In this document: positions 16,667-25,342 of the stretch, one piece after another | Numbering within the stretch: the first letter of the stretch is position 1 | How the letters are laid out: the number at the start of each line of letters is the position of its first letter | Origin: Afipia massiliensis | GTDB taxonomy: Bacteria; Pseudomonadota; Alphaproteobacteria; Rhizobiales; Xanthobacteraceae | NCBI RefSeq assembly: GCF_014203115.1 | Contig: NZ_JACHIJ010000002.1 | Span: forward strand, 868,001-932,000 | Reading direction: 5' to 3' | DNA length: 64,000 bases | The notes under the pieces: model-generated | Database searches by the model: none | Seen by the model: the letters and a program-made list of their open reading frames with translations, nothing else | What the model was told of the DNA's origin: nothing | Made by a program: the position numbers and the translations under genes

Positions 16667-18130
16667 TTACGCCGCGATGCGCCGGTCGTCGTACGTGTAA
16701 TCGCGATATCTATGGTCGTCAGCGACATCTGCGTAGCGATCAGCGGCGTTGTCGTCTTCGGCCCGAGCATATTCCTCGACCGGAGCGTACTCCTTGACCC
16801 GGACATAGTCATAGTCCTCGACCCGGGTATAGTCCTCAGCCGATGCGTAGTGTTCAACCTCATCGTAGTGATCAACCGCCGCGTAAACTTCAGCGGCCTC
16901 GTATTCCTGCTGCTCCGGATACACCGCGTCCGGCTCGTACGTATAGTCGCGGATCTGTTCGGCGGCAGCGTGCGCACTCAGGGTGCCGACAAAATCCTCC
17001 GCCGCGAGATCGTCGCAGAACAGACGCGCTTCCTCGCGCGCCGACTCTGTCGCAAAGCGGCGCAGCAGGATCAACAGCGGCTCCGACACCGTTTCCGATG
17101 TCTCGCACTGCGTCAGCACACGCTCGACCATCCGCCGGCGCAGCCGCGTCGCGCCGGCGACCGTACCGATGAAACCGATTTCGTTGGACGCTTCGAGCGC
17201 GGCGCGGAAAGCGCGATAGGTCGATTCCGGCAAGCCGGCTTTCGCGAGCAGCGCGTTCAGGCTGCCGCCGCCGCGATCATGGACGATTGCGGCCACGCGG
17301 CTGGCCGGCAAACCGGACAACTCGACCAGCGACTCCTCGAACAGTTCGATATTGCCCGACAGCAATGCGCGCAGGATCAGCCCGGCATTGAGCTGGCCGA
17401 TCGAGCGCAGATGACTGACCAGCGCGGTCATATCCGCGCCGCGCGTCTGGGCGGCGATGTTGACCGTGGAGCGCTCCATCGCCTCGCCTGCGATGCGCCG
17501 GGCGCGATCGGGGTGAAGCCAGTCGCGCGCGGCCACCAGTTGCATCAGCGTGTCAGAAAGCTTCTGCGCCAGCCCAAGCCGCACAGCAGCGGGCAATTCA
17601 TCCATCGTCAGCAGTGACTCGCGGATCGCGGCGAGATGGCCGTGACGATCGGCGATGCGCGCCAACGAGAACGGGGCCAACTGGGCTGCGCGATTTTCAA
17701 TCAATTCCAGTGCCGATGACGCACAGCCGACTTCCGCGATTGCCGCGCAAACCGACGGCGGCAGATCGAAGCGGCGCGCGATGGCGCATTGCGTCTCGGA
17801 ATTTCCGGTCGCAACGATGTCCACGAGATCGGAGTCGAGCAGCAGCGGTGAATGTTCGAGAATGGAAACCGCGACCGAGGCCTGGTCGACGGCGAGCGCC
17901 GCGACGATGGCAGATGGCGCGTCCATCGAATGGGCGAAAATTTCAGCCATCGCCTGCCGAACCAGCGGCGACGCATCGTCGAGAAGCATCAGCAGCGCGC
18001 CTTCGGCGGCGGCGCGATCGTCTTCCGATAAATCGGAAACGAGCCAGGCGCGGGCCAGACACCGCGTCGCCTCTGCGCGCTCCCCTGCGGGAGCAGTGCG
18101 AACCCAACTAATAAACTGCCGAACGATCAT
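16667..18130 (-). CDS. DUF2336 protein with Tyr/acidic repeat tail
   Basis: A 487-residue cytoplasmic protein. Residues ~1-380 are helical and HEAT-like, matching DUF2336 (starts MIVRQFISWVRTA; contains LMLLDDASPLVRQAMAEI). DUF2336 proteins in Caulobacter-type bacteria are linked to polar or signalling functions, but no activity is established. The last ~90 residues are different: an acidic, Tyr-rich stretch with short units such as EVYAAVDHYDEVEHYASAED and RVEDYDYVRVKEYAPVEEYA, probably disordered. This tail looks like repeat expansion. The gene is convergent with the HPt gene across a repeat. Confidence 0.8.
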   Translation of the reverse strand: MIVRQFISWVRTAPAGERAEATRCLARAWLVSDLSEDDRAAAEGALLMLLDDASPLVRQAMAEIFAHSMDAPSAIVAALAVDQASVAVSILEHSPLLLDSDLVDIVATGNSETQCAIARRFDLPPSVCAAIAEVGCASSALELIENRAAQLAPFSLARIADRHGHLAAIRESLLTMDELPAAVRLGLAQKLSDTLMQLVAARDWLHPDRARRIAGEAMERSTVNIAAQTRGADMTALVSHLRSIGQLNAGLILRALLSGNIELFEESLVELSGLPASRVAAIVHDRGGGSLNALLAKAGLPESTYRAFRAALEASNEIGFIGTVAGATRLRRRMVERVLTQCETSETVSEPLLILLRRFATESAREEARLFCDDLAAEDFVGTLSAHAAAEQIRDYTYEPDAVYPEQQEYEAAEVYAAVDHYDEVEHYASAEDYTRVEDYDYVRVKEYAPVEEYARAEDDNAADRYADVADDHRYRDYTYDDRRIAA

Positions 18131-18270
18131 GGGTGTTCCGGCTTACGCAACATGCCAAGGCACCGCGACGCGACGCCACTGTTACGAACCGTAAACCATG
18201 ACACTTAAGAAAACGTTCACCATAAACGGCTGTGTTCGTTGATGTTTTGTTAACCCAACGGCGCCCGGAG

Positions 18271-18864
18271 TTATCCGCCGACAACGCGGCGGATCAACAC
18301 CGCGATGGCTGCCGCGTACTCCTGCGCATCTTCGCCGGCATCGATGGCGAGCGCCGCGCGATCGAAGGCCGCTGACAACAGATCTCCGAGCGCCGCAAAC
18401 GGCAAGCCACGCGTATCAATTGCCGCTTCGAGGCCGCTGCGCAGCGTGCGTGCTGCATTGTCCTCGTCGAGTTTTTTCATCTCTGCTAGGCCGAGAACCG
18501 AGGGTCCTTCGATCAACAGCAATCGCGTTCGTCCCGGCGCGCGCATGGCATCGAGATAGGCTGCGCTTCCGCTCAGCAGCGCATCGATGGGACTCAAACC
18601 AGCCGGCGCTTCCCGCTCGATGGCGCTGGCCACCGCGAGCGCCTCGTCCATGACGATGGCCCTGAACAGCGCGCGCTTGTCCTCGAAGTGATGGTAGAGC
18701 GCGCCGCGCGTAATGCCTGCTGTCGCGACGATTTCCGGCGTAGAGGTGTCTCCGTACCCTTTATCGACAAACAGGGACCGGGCCGCCTGCATGAGGGCTG
18801 CCCGGGTCTTCTCTGTCCGGTCGCGGTTTGAGCGCGGCAAATTCTTTGAATCGGACTCTTGCAT
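18271..18864 (-). CDS. TetR-family transcriptional regulator
   Basis: A 197-residue one-component repressor. The helix-turn-helix is clear at about residues 20-65 (KTRAALMQAARSLFVDKGYG, then TSTPEIVATAGITRGALYHH, then FEDKRALF), followed by a variable ligand-binding domain. The start is the ATG at 18864; longer in-frame starts would run through the operators and the next gene. It diverges from a VOC-family gene, and two perfect 17-bp palindromes in the shared 69-bp gap are almost certainly its operators, so it should repress both itself and the VOC gene. The inducer is unknown. Confidence 0.92.
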   Translation of the reverse strand: MQESDSKNLPRSNRDRTEKTRAALMQAARSLFVDKGYGDTSTPEIVATAGITRGALYHHFEDKRALFRAIVMDEALAVASAIEREAPAGLSPIDALLSGSAAYLDAMRAPGRTRLLLIEGPSVLGLAEMKKLDEDNAARTLRSGLEAAIDTRGLPFAALGDLLSAAFDRAALAIDAGEDAQEYAAAIAVLIRRVVGG

Positions 18865-18911
18865 ACATACAGCCTGTATGTTATTTGCGATTAAACATAC
18901 AGACTGTATGT
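18865..18911. promoter_or_regulatory. Twin TetR operators
   Basis: Two perfect 17-bp palindromes, ACATACAGCCTGTATGT (18865-18881) and ACATACAGACTGTATGT (18895-18911), differ only at the central base. Their centres are 30 bp apart, about three helical turns, placing both on the same DNA face. The first begins one base upstream of the repressor's ATG. Confidence 0.93.
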
Positions 18912-18933
18912 TAACTGGCAAGGGATGACCACC

Positions 18934-19359
18934 ATGAAAATCACCAGCTATTACCCCGTCATCATGACCCACGACGTGTATGCCACCGCCGACTTCTACA
19001 CGGCGCATTTCGGCTTCGAGGAGAAGTTCCGAGCGGACTGGTACATCCATCTCCAGTCGAGCGCCGACGCCTCGGTCAATCTCGCCGTCCTGAATGGCAG
19101 CCACGAAACGATCCCGAAGGTCGGCCGTGGCCGGGTGTCGGGATTGCTGTTGAACTTCGAAGTCGAGGATCCCGATGAGATGTACTCCAAGGCAAAGGCG
19201 GCGGGCCTCCCGATCCTGATCCCGCTGCGCGACGAAGCCTTCGGGCAGCGCCACTTCATCACGTCGGACCCCAACGGCGTGCTGATCGACGTGATCAAGC
19301 CGATTCCGCCGAGCAAGGAATTCGCGGAACTTTATGCAGAGGGTTCACTGCCAACGTGA
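18934..19359 (+). CDS. VOC (glyoxalase/bleomycin resistance) family protein
   Basis: A 141-residue protein with the paired beta-alpha-beta-beta-beta fold of the vicinal oxygen chelate superfamily ([58 protein letters not shown]). Members include glyoxalases, dioxygenases and drug-binding proteins. The Glu that usually completes the metal site at the end of the last strand is Asp here (LIDVIKP), so it may bind rather than transform its ligand. AGGG ten bases upstream favours Met at 18934 over 18925. It is controlled by the divergent TetR, which suggests an inducible detoxification role. Confidence 0.87.
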   Translation: MKITSYYPVIMTHDVYATADFYTAHFGFEEKFRADWYIHLQSSADASVNLAVLNGSHETIPKVGRGRVSGLLLNFEVEDPDEMYSKAKAAGLPILIPLRDEAFGQRHFITSDPNGVLIDVIKPIPPSKEFAELYAEGSLPT

Positions 19360-19381
19360 GTCGGATCAACGAGCTGCGATT

Positions 19382-19408
19382 CAAAGCTGAATCAAAGTCT
19401 CAGCTTTG
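19382..19408. terminator. Hairpin between convergent genes
   Basis: CAAAGCTGA / TCAGCTTTG, a perfect 9-bp stem with a 9-base loop. It overlaps the stop codon of the TauE/SafE gene. There is no long T run. Confidence 0.5.
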
Positions 19409-20125
19409 AATTGCACTCCAGAACATCGACAGGCCCGCGACCAGCATCAGCCCGTCCATCAGCAGACGGAACGCGTCGGGATCGAGTTTCACCACGAAGC
19501 GCTTGGCGATGAAGGCGCCGGCGAACAGCGACGAGCCGGCGATCAATCCTTTCAGGATGATGTCGAGCGGCAGCGCGTCGAAGCGCTGGAACGTGATCGC
19601 CTTGCTGATGTAGATCGCCAGCGATCCGGCGGCTTCGGTGCCGAGTAGCCCGCCCTTGATGAGGCCGTAGGACATGAAGATCGGCACCGTAATGGGTCCG
19701 GTCGAAGCCACGATGCCGGTGAGATAGCCCGCGACCGCACCGATGATCGCGAGCGACCACAGCGGCAACGAGAAGTTATGCGCCACCATCCAGCGCCGCA
19801 GCGGGATCATCGCAATCAGGAACACACCGATGGTGACATCCACCACGCCCGGCGGCAGCGCGAGCAGCGTCCGCGCGCCAAGCGCTGCAGCGGGTACGCC
19901 CGGAATTGCGTAAGCGGCAACAGCCCGCCAGTCGACTTCCCGCCACCACGCGATGATGCGCGAAAGGTTCGCCATGATCGCCGCAATCGCCATGATCGGC
20001 ACCGCCTGCTTCGGCCCGAAGGCGTAGGCAAGCACCGGCAGCAGCATGATCGAGGAGCCGGTGCCCACGATGCCGCTGATGATGCCGGCGGCGAAGCCGA
20101 CGATGAGGATGAAGGCATAGATCAA
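19400..20125 (-). CDS. TauE/SafE family membrane permease
   Basis: A 241-residue inner-membrane protein with about eight predicted helices, a member of the DUF81/TauE-SafE family associated with export of sulfite, sulfoacetate or other small anions. Both half-repeats start with the family pattern (GFAAGIISGIVGTGSSIMLL and GAVAGYLTGIVASTGPITVP). The length is normal. No sulfur metabolism genes are adjacent, so the substrate cannot be named. It is convergent with the VOC gene. Confidence 0.88.
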   Translation of the reverse strand: MIYAFILIVGFAAGIISGIVGTGSSIMLLPVLAYAFGPKQAVPIMAIAAIMANLSRIIAWWREVDWRAVAAYAIPGVPAAALGARTLLALPPGVVDVTIGVFLIAMIPLRRWMVAHNFSLPLWSLAIIGAVAGYLTGIVASTGPITVPIFMSYGLIKGGLLGTEAAGSLAIYISKAITFQRFDALPLDIILKGLIAGSSLFAGAFIAKRFVVKLDPDAFRLLMDGLMLVAGLSMFWSAIQS

Positions 20126-20233
20126 GGGTATGGACCCGCGATGAGGTCGCTGACGTTATTGCAGCCGGCGGCGAGTCGCCTACCGCGATTTTACCCCTGC
20201 CCTTGTGCGAAAGATGTCCCGCGGCACGAAAAG

Positions 20234-21220
20234 TTACCCACTGAACACGCCGGTCGAATCGCTGAACAGTCCGAGGCCCTGCGAGGCCTCCGTCCGGGCC
20301 GCGCCGCCCGCCGGCATTGGCTTGGTCAGCGAGGTGTTGTTGCCCCACAGTTCGCGAACGGCGTTTGATACCGGCTCGGGGCGATCTCCAGTCTGATACA
20401 GCGAACGGAAAACTGGTTGGGCGGGCGTTTGTGACGCGACCTGCATGGGCGCAGCGTCGGGCGTGCGAACCTGCGGGAAGCTCGAGAGATAGGCCGCGTT
20501 GTCGATCGGCGCAGGTGCCGCCGCCATGCGCGAACCGGGCGTAACACCGGCAGCCGCCATCGCGGTGCGCGCCGTCTGGGAATTCGCCGCAGCGTCATAG
20601 CGCGACGTCAGCACCGAATAGACCTGCGAGACGCTGCGCGCACTGCCGTCGCGATTGTAGAAGATCGAGCGGTTGGCGGCCGCCGCACTCGGAAACATCG
20701 CGGGGCCAGACACACCCGGGCTGTCCTCGGCCTTCGAGATCAGCTTGGACGCGCCGCTGACGCCCATGAAATGCGCCATGTAAAGTTCGCCGTCGGTCGG
20801 GCGGCGGCCGATCATACCGGTCAGCTTGAAGCTGTTGGATTGCGTCAGCACGCCCGCCATTGCGGCGTTGGCGGCAGGATCGTCGCGCAGCTTCAGAATT
20901 TCATCGCGCGTGGCGGAATCGCTGACCGAATAACGGCCCGACCCGGATTTCGAGATCGCGTCGGCATACTTGCCGAAACCGAATGCGCTCCCCGCTTCCT
21001 TCACCGTCCCGAGCCAGGTCTGCTCGATGAACTGAAAAAGCCCCCGCGCCGACGATGTCGAAGCCTGCGCCTTGGGATTGAGGTTGGATTCGATTTTCGC
21101 AGCCGAAATCAGATACTCGAAGCTGGCGCCGGTCGCGCTGGCCGCATTCTTGATCGTGCCCGCGATTTTCGCGCGTGCAGAATCCAGCCCAGCACCGATG
21201 GTTGTCGAATCGACCGCCAT
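20234..21220 (-). CDS. Lytic transglycosylase SLT-domain protein
   Basis: A 328-residue protein. Residues ~30-75 match the soluble lytic transglycosylase core: AAKIESNLNPKAQAS with catalytic Glu44, then ARGLFQFIEQTW. The remainder is Ala/Ser/Pro-rich with no second domain seen. There is no classical signal peptide (MAVDSTTIGAGLDSARAKIA), as in flagellar or type III-associated transglycosylases exported by the machine they serve; that reading is inference. It probably cleaves peptidoglycan locally to let an envelope structure through. No flagellar genes are in the window. Confidence 0.83.
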   Translation of the reverse strand: MAVDSTTIGAGLDSARAKIAGTIKNAASATGASFEYLISAAKIESNLNPKAQASTSSARGLFQFIEQTWLGTVKEAGSAFGFGKYADAISKSGSGRYSVSDSATRDEILKLRDDPAANAAMAGVLTQSNSFKLTGMIGRRPTDGELYMAHFMGVSGASKLISKAEDSPGVSGPAMFPSAAAANRSIFYNRDGSARSVSQVYSVLTSRYDAAANSQTARTAMAAAGVTPGSRMAAAPAPIDNAAYLSSFPQVRTPDAAPMQVASQTPAQPVFRSLYQTGDRPEPVSNAVRELWGNNTSLTKPMPAGGAARTEASQGLGLFSDSTGVFSG

Positions 21221-21453
21221 GTTTGGCGTCCGCTCCCCTGAACGCGCTTAAATCCTTGAACGCGCCTGTCCTTGTTGTAGGGTCCACTTCTGCGGTTCAG
21301 GCACGGAATGCTGCGCAGCGTGCCGCATTTATGGTTAACAGGGCGTTAATGCCCTGGATGCTCGCCGGCTCGTGCCTGGCATCAGCAGCCATGCAGTCCT
21401 GGCATGATTTACGATCTAAGCTTTACGGTCCAAGCTTTGCAGGGGTTGTGAGC

Positions 21454-21588
21454 ATGATCAACGCACTCAGTGCAGTCAGCGCGACATGGGCCTTCCTGGG
21501 GCTGATTGCTTGCTTGCTGATCGCATCGACCGCTCTGTTCTGGAGCATCGAGGATCAGCGGGCCAAGCGCCGGCTTCCGAAGGACTGA
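21454..21588 (+). CDS. Small membrane protein (44 aa)
   Basis: One transmembrane helix (SATWAFLGLIACLLIASTAL) is followed by a charged cytoplasmic tail (EDQRAKRRLPKD). AGGGG precedes the ATG at 21454. An upstream in-frame opening to 21175 covers non-coding sequence and is rejected. The function is unknown. Confidence 0.55.
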   Translation: MINALSAVSATWAFLGLIACLLIASTALFWSIEDQRAKRRLPKD

Positions 21589-21617
21589 CCCACGAGGGCC
21601 GTCCCTCCCGCCGCCCT

Positions 21618-22046
21618 CTAGCGATAGACCTTGGCGGGATCGAACACCTTGTCGGCGTCGATGAATGTCAGCCTCGCCTCGCCACCTTCACCGGTGACGG
21701 CGCGGTAGAAGCATGAGCGACGCCCGGTGTGGCAGGCCGCCCCGGTCTGCTCGACGCGAATCCATACTGCGTCCTGATCGCAGTCCATCCGCATCTCGAT
21801 CACGCGCTGAACATGGCCGGAGCTTTCGCCCTTGCGCCACAGCGCCTTGCGCGAGCGGCTATAGTACCACGCCTCGCCGCTGGCGATGGTCTTGCGCAAA
21901 GCCTCGTCGTTCATGTGCGCGACCATCAGCACGTCGCCGGAGGCGGCGTCGGTGGCAACACACGTCACGAGGCCGGACGCGTCGAATTTGGGCTGAAACG
22001 TCAGCCCTTCTTCGACGTCATGCGAGTGGGTGTGCGATGAAGTCAC
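21618..22046 (-). CDS. hisI: Phosphoribosyl-AMP cyclohydrolase
   Basis: Third step of histidine synthesis: opens the adenine ring of PR-AMP. The 142-residue protein has the complete HisI signature: [32 protein letters not shown], the metal site around Cys89-Asp90-x-Asp92 and the C-terminal Cys105-His106 and Cys112 (CHTGRRSC). It is the single-domain form, separate from HisE. The gene order hisI downstream of folE is found across the Bradyrhizobium group. The gap to folE is 45 bases, so they are probably co-transcribed. Confidence 0.95.
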   Translation of the reverse strand: MTSSHTHSHDVEEGLTFQPKFDASGLVTCVATDAASGDVLMVAHMNDEALRKTIASGEAWYYSRSRKALWRKGESSGHVQRVIEMRMDCDQDAVWIRVEQTGAACHTGRRSCFYRAVTGEGGEARLTFIDADKVFDPAKVYR

Positions 22047-22091
22047 GGTGTCACCTTGTCTGAGAAGGCGCGGACGCCTTCGTTCAAAGGC

Positions 22092-22760
22092 TTATACGCC
22101 GCGCACCATGTTGAGGAAACGGGCCTGCTCGTCAGGATTGTCCTGAAACACGCCGGTGAAGCGCGTCGTCAGGGTCTTGGCGCCTTCCTTGGCGATGCCG
22201 CGTACCGACATGCAGGTATGCTCGGCTTCCATCACCACCGCGACGCCGCGCGGCTTGAGGATGGCGTTGATCGCACCGGCGACCTGCGCGGTGAGATGCT
22301 CCTGGGTCTGCAGGCGATGAGCGAAGGCATCGACCAGACGCGCCAGCTTCGACAGGCCAACCACGCGATCCACCGGAGCGTAGGCGATGTGCGCCTTGCC
22401 GTAGAACGGCATCACGTGATGCTCGCAATGCGAATGGAAGTTGATGTCGCGCATCAGCACGAAATCGTCATAGCCCGCCGTCTCACCGAAGGTGCGGTCG
22501 AGGATTTCGGCGGGGCACTGGGTATAACCCTGAAACAGTTCGTCATAGGCTTCGACCATGCGACGCGGCGTATCGAGCAGGCCTTCGCGGGTGGTGTTCT
22601 CGCCGATATAAGCCAGCAGCGTTTTGACCGCAGCCTCGGCCTCGCTCCGGGACGGGCGAACCAGACCGGGATCGATGGCTGATGCCATGTAGTCGGAAGC
22701 AGGAATTTCGGATTTGTCCGCCGGCTTGCCGCTGCGGATCGGCTTGATGATCGCGTCCAT
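22092..22760 (-). CDS. folE: GTP cyclohydrolase I
   Basis: First enzyme of tetrahydrofolate (and 7-deazaguanine) synthesis: GTP to 7,8-dihydroneopterin triphosphate. From the chosen start the protein is 222 residues with zinc ligands Cys112, His115 ([12 protein letters not shown]) and Cys183 (EHTCMSVRG) and the substrate-binding RLQTQEHLT segment. GGAGACGAA directly before the ATG at 22760 decides this start over 22790 and 22820. Upstream of hisI on the same strand. Confidence 0.95.
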   Translation of the reverse strand: MDAIIKPIRSGKPADKSEIPASDYMASAIDPGLVRPSRSEAEAAVKTLLAYIGENTTREGLLDTPRRMVEAYDELFQGYTQCPAEILDRTFGETAGYDDFVLMRDINFHSHCEHHVMPFYGKAHIAYAPVDRVVGLSKLARLVDAFAHRLQTQEHLTAQVAGAINAILKPRGVAVVMEAEHTCMSVRGIAKEGAKTLTTRFTGVFQDNPDEQARFLNMVRGV

Positions 22761-23023
22761 TTCGTCTCCGTTCGACCGGCCCTTGTCCATGACAACCTCG
22801 ATGGAGGGCCGGAGTGTCACCGGTTAGCCGCAGCAGCCAATAGAGCCGCCGGACGCCTATCCCGCATGTTCGCAGCAAATCCCAAGGAAATCCGTCTATA
22901 TTTCCCCGCATCGCTGGAATGCAGGCGGTTTATTCCTGCATCCAGGTCATTATATAGGCTCAGAGCCGCGGCCGCCAAGGGCGGCAGCGGAAAGGGTCTC
23001 ATGCAACAGCGAATTCGACCGCC

Positions 23024-23482
23024 ATGCTGAACGACATCTACAACAAGAAAATCATCGAATTGGCGGGCAATATCCCACATCTGGGACGGCTTGCTGACCC
23101 GGACGCCTCGGCGACCGCCCATTCCAAGCTGTGCGGTTCGACCGTCAAGGTCGACCTCAAAATGCAGGACGGCGTGGTCAGCGATTTCGCCCACGACGTA
23201 AAGGCCTGCGCGCTGGGACAAGCCTCTTCCTCGATCATGGCCCGCCATGTGATCGGCGCGAACGCGACGGAGTTGCGCGAGCTGCGCGAGACCGTCCGCA
23301 AGATGCTCAAGGAAAACGGCGCGCCGCCCGATGGCAAGTGGGCGGACGTTGCGGTGCTTGAGCCGGTACGCGAGTACAAGGCGCGCCATGCCTCGACCAT
23401 GCTGACATTCGATGCGGTGGTGGATGCCATCGGCCAGATCGAGGCAAAAGCCGGAGGCACCCTCGCCCCGGCGCAAGCCTGA
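23024..23482 (+). CDS. IscU/NifU-N-like iron-sulfur scaffold protein
   Basis: A 152-residue homologue of the Fe-S cluster scaffold IscU. Two of the three cluster cysteines are visible: Cys37 (SKLCGSTVKV) and Cys62 (VKACALGQASSSI). The region of the third reads RHASTML, with Ser124 where IscU has Cys. That position is non-Cys in a rhizobial subgroup found next to folE-hisI. It may store or transfer clusters differently, or act as a sulfur acceptor or regulator. It diverges from folE across 263 bases. Confidence 0.85.
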   Translation: MLNDIYNKKIIELAGNIPHLGRLADPDASATAHSKLCGSTVKVDLKMQDGVVSDFAHDVKACALGQASSSIMARHVIGANATELRELRETVRKMLKENGAPPDGKWADVAVLEPVREYKARHASTMLTFDAVVDAIGQIEAKAGGTLAPAQA

Positions 23483-23485
23483 CGA

Positions 23486-24436
23486 TTACTTCCGCTCAGC
23501 AGTAGCTGGTGCCGCGCCGCCGGTCGGCGCGTGAGCCTCAGCGGTTCGCGTTCCCGGGGCAAGCCGCGGACCCTTTTCGGCCGCGGCGGAAACCGAAATC
23601 GCAGGCGTGCTGACGGCAACAGCGGGTGTACTTGCAACGCGATCCTGCGCCTTCGGCGTCACGCTGCCCACGACATCGTCAGACCGCCGCTTGGCATCGG
23701 CCACCGTATCCAGAGTCACAAGATTGGTCAGGCGCAGTTCGTCCGCGGATAATTGATGCAACGGCTCCCACGGCGGGACGCTGAGCGCGAGCGACAACAG
23801 ATCGCCGGTGCCGCCCATATCGAAGGTGTATTTCGCAAGTCGGCCGATATCGCGCTCGACGATCATCAAATCGTCGGCGGAGTAAGTCGCGGCCTTCGCA
23901 TCGTCGGCGCGGTCGCCCATCCAGATCTGATGCACGCGCACGCGCGCGCCATCCGGCACATAGCGCGTATTGCCCGACAGCAGCAGGAACACGCACATCG
24001 ATTCACAGTAGGCCTCGGGAATGATGTCGCGCCCGACGAGGCCCTTATTCTCGCGTTCGATCACGATGCCGACGGTGGTGCGCAATCCGAGATTGCGCCA
24101 GCGCCGCCCGAGCGCGATGGCGTCCAGCACCGATCCGCCGCTGGAATCGAGCACCACCGTGCTGCCCTTGAGATTGCGGCCCTTCGAGAATTCCTCGAAC
24201 TGCGACGATGTATCAGAGGTGATGACGCCCACCGCCGAGATCCAGCCCGAGCAGTCCTGATCGCACGCGGGTGTCGCCCCGTGCCATTTGAAATTCATCG
24301 GAAGTTTGCGTTCTTCGAGAGTCGTCGCGGCGCGCACCTTGCTGCCGAGCATGGCGGAGCCAGGCAACGCAAGAAAAATGGCGGCAGCGCAAAGTCGCGC
24401 CCAGCCGCTCAATGCAAGCGACTTCACGACGAACAA
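23486..24436 (-). CDS. Periplasmic ClpP-like serine protease homologue (COG3904 type)
   Basis: A 316-residue exported protein with a ClpP/crotonase fold. The signal region is at residues 10-36. The oxyanion-type loop LDSSGGSVLDAIALG (GG at 100-101), nucleophile candidate Ser146 in YCESMCVFLLL flanked by Cys144 and Cys148, and His169 in RVRVHQIWMG mirror the ClpP Ser-His dyad. A disulfide between the cysteines next to the serine is possible. The C-terminal ~80 residues are low-complexity Ala/Pro/Thr. Such proteins are widespread in rhizobia; their substrates are unknown. It converges with the IscU-like gene, the two stop codons being only three bases apart. Confidence 0.78.
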   Translation of the reverse strand: MFVVKSLALSGWARLCAAAIFLALPGSAMLGSKVRAATTLEERKLPMNFKWHGATPACDQDCSGWISAVGVITSDTSSQFEEFSKGRNLKGSTVVLDSSGGSVLDAIALGRRWRNLGLRTTVGIVIERENKGLVGRDIIPEAYCESMCVFLLLSGNTRYVPDGARVRVHQIWMGDRADDAKAATYSADDLMIVERDIGRLAKYTFDMGGTGDLLSLALSVPPWEPLHQLSADELRLTNLVTLDTVADAKRRSDDVVGSVTPKAQDRVASTPAVAVSTPAISVSAAAEKGPRLAPGTRTAEAHAPTGGAAPATAERK

Positions 24437-24691
24437 CGTAGTTCCTTCCCCGCCCCCGGGCCCACAACAGACCGGCCCGCTTTAAGACGATTCTGTCACG
24501 CAGGCGTAATCAAAGCGTAATGGCGGACGGGATTTGCGTCCATTCGACTTTTGCTGCGGCGCAGTCAAAATCGTGCGATAATCTGTGTAGTGTGGCGCGA
24601 AAGACAACATGTTGCGGTTCCCTGCGCGGGAACTCATCATCCGGACGCCAGCAAATCCGGCAAGCGCTCGAAAATCCGGCAAGGCAACCTC

Positions 24692-25027
24692 ATGAAACAT
24701 TCCATCCGATGCCCCGATTGCGCCGGCGGACTTCAGAATCTGCCGCGCAACGCCGGCCGCGGAATGATCTGGATCTATCGCCACACGCTCTCGCCGCTGA
24801 TCGGCTTCAACTGCCGCCATCTGCCGACCTGCTCGGTCTACGGCGACGAAGCCATCGGACGGTTCGGCCTGTGGGCGGGCGGCTGGATGACGCTGGCGCG
24901 GCTGTTGCGCTGCCAGCCCTGGGGAACATCCGGAATCGACAACGTGCCGAGCGCTCTCTCCGCCGATGCACGCTGGTATCTGCCGTGGCGCTACGCACGA
25001 TGGCGCGGCGTCAACGAGGGCAATTAG
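24692..25027 (+). CDS. yidD: Membrane protein insertion efficiency factor YidD
   Basis: A small membrane-associated protein that helps YidC-dependent insertion. The 111-residue chain carries the family core: MIWIYRHTLSPLIGFNCRHL, then PTCSVYGDEAIGRFG, then LLRCQPWG and the Asp-x-Val-Pro (IDNVP) end. An N-terminal CPDCAGG adds a CxxC not found in E. coli YidD. AAGG precedes the ATG. It is not next to rpmH/rnpA/yidC here. The start at 24692 is chosen over the long upstream opening to 24551. Confidence 0.9.
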   Translation: MKHSIRCPDCAGGLQNLPRNAGRGMIWIYRHTLSPLIGFNCRHLPTCSVYGDEAIGRFGLWAGGWMTLARLLRCQPWGTSGIDNVPSALSADARWYLPWRYARWRGVNEGN

Positions 25028-25288
25028 AACGTCGCGCAACTCGCGCGAACCGTCGTCAGCACCGACTCCTGCCGGAACGTCCGCTTGTAGGCCTCCGCGA
25101 TCGCGCCGAGATTCGCGCGCGGTGAAGTCGGCGAAGGCGGCATCGCTGACACCGACGCGGTTGCCGATGTTGCGGCCGAAATACATTTCAGCCGTTGCCA
25201 TCGCCTGCGCGGGCCGCATGCATGCCGGCGGCAGCGATGCACAGCCGGACAACATGATGACGGCCAGCAGTCCGAACAGACAACGCAT
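25024..25288 (-). pseudogene. Broken DUF3574 lipoprotein gene
   Basis: The N-terminal part in one frame encodes a lipoprotein signal and the start of a DUF3574 protein (MRCLFGLLAVIMLSGCASLP; TAEMYFGRNIGNRVGVSDAA). The C-terminal part in another frame continues the same family (ANLGAIAEAYKRTFRQESVL then RASCATF and stop). About 45 family residues between them are missing at the junction near 25130, and the frame shifts. The gene therefore carries an internal deletion. A frame running on to 24482 on this strand is the out-of-frame continuation and lies over yidD. Confidence 0.8.
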
Positions 25289-25342
25289 GAAATTCCCCGC
25301 CCCCGTAATGCGAGAGCAGCTTAGGCCGGAACGCGATTCAAG

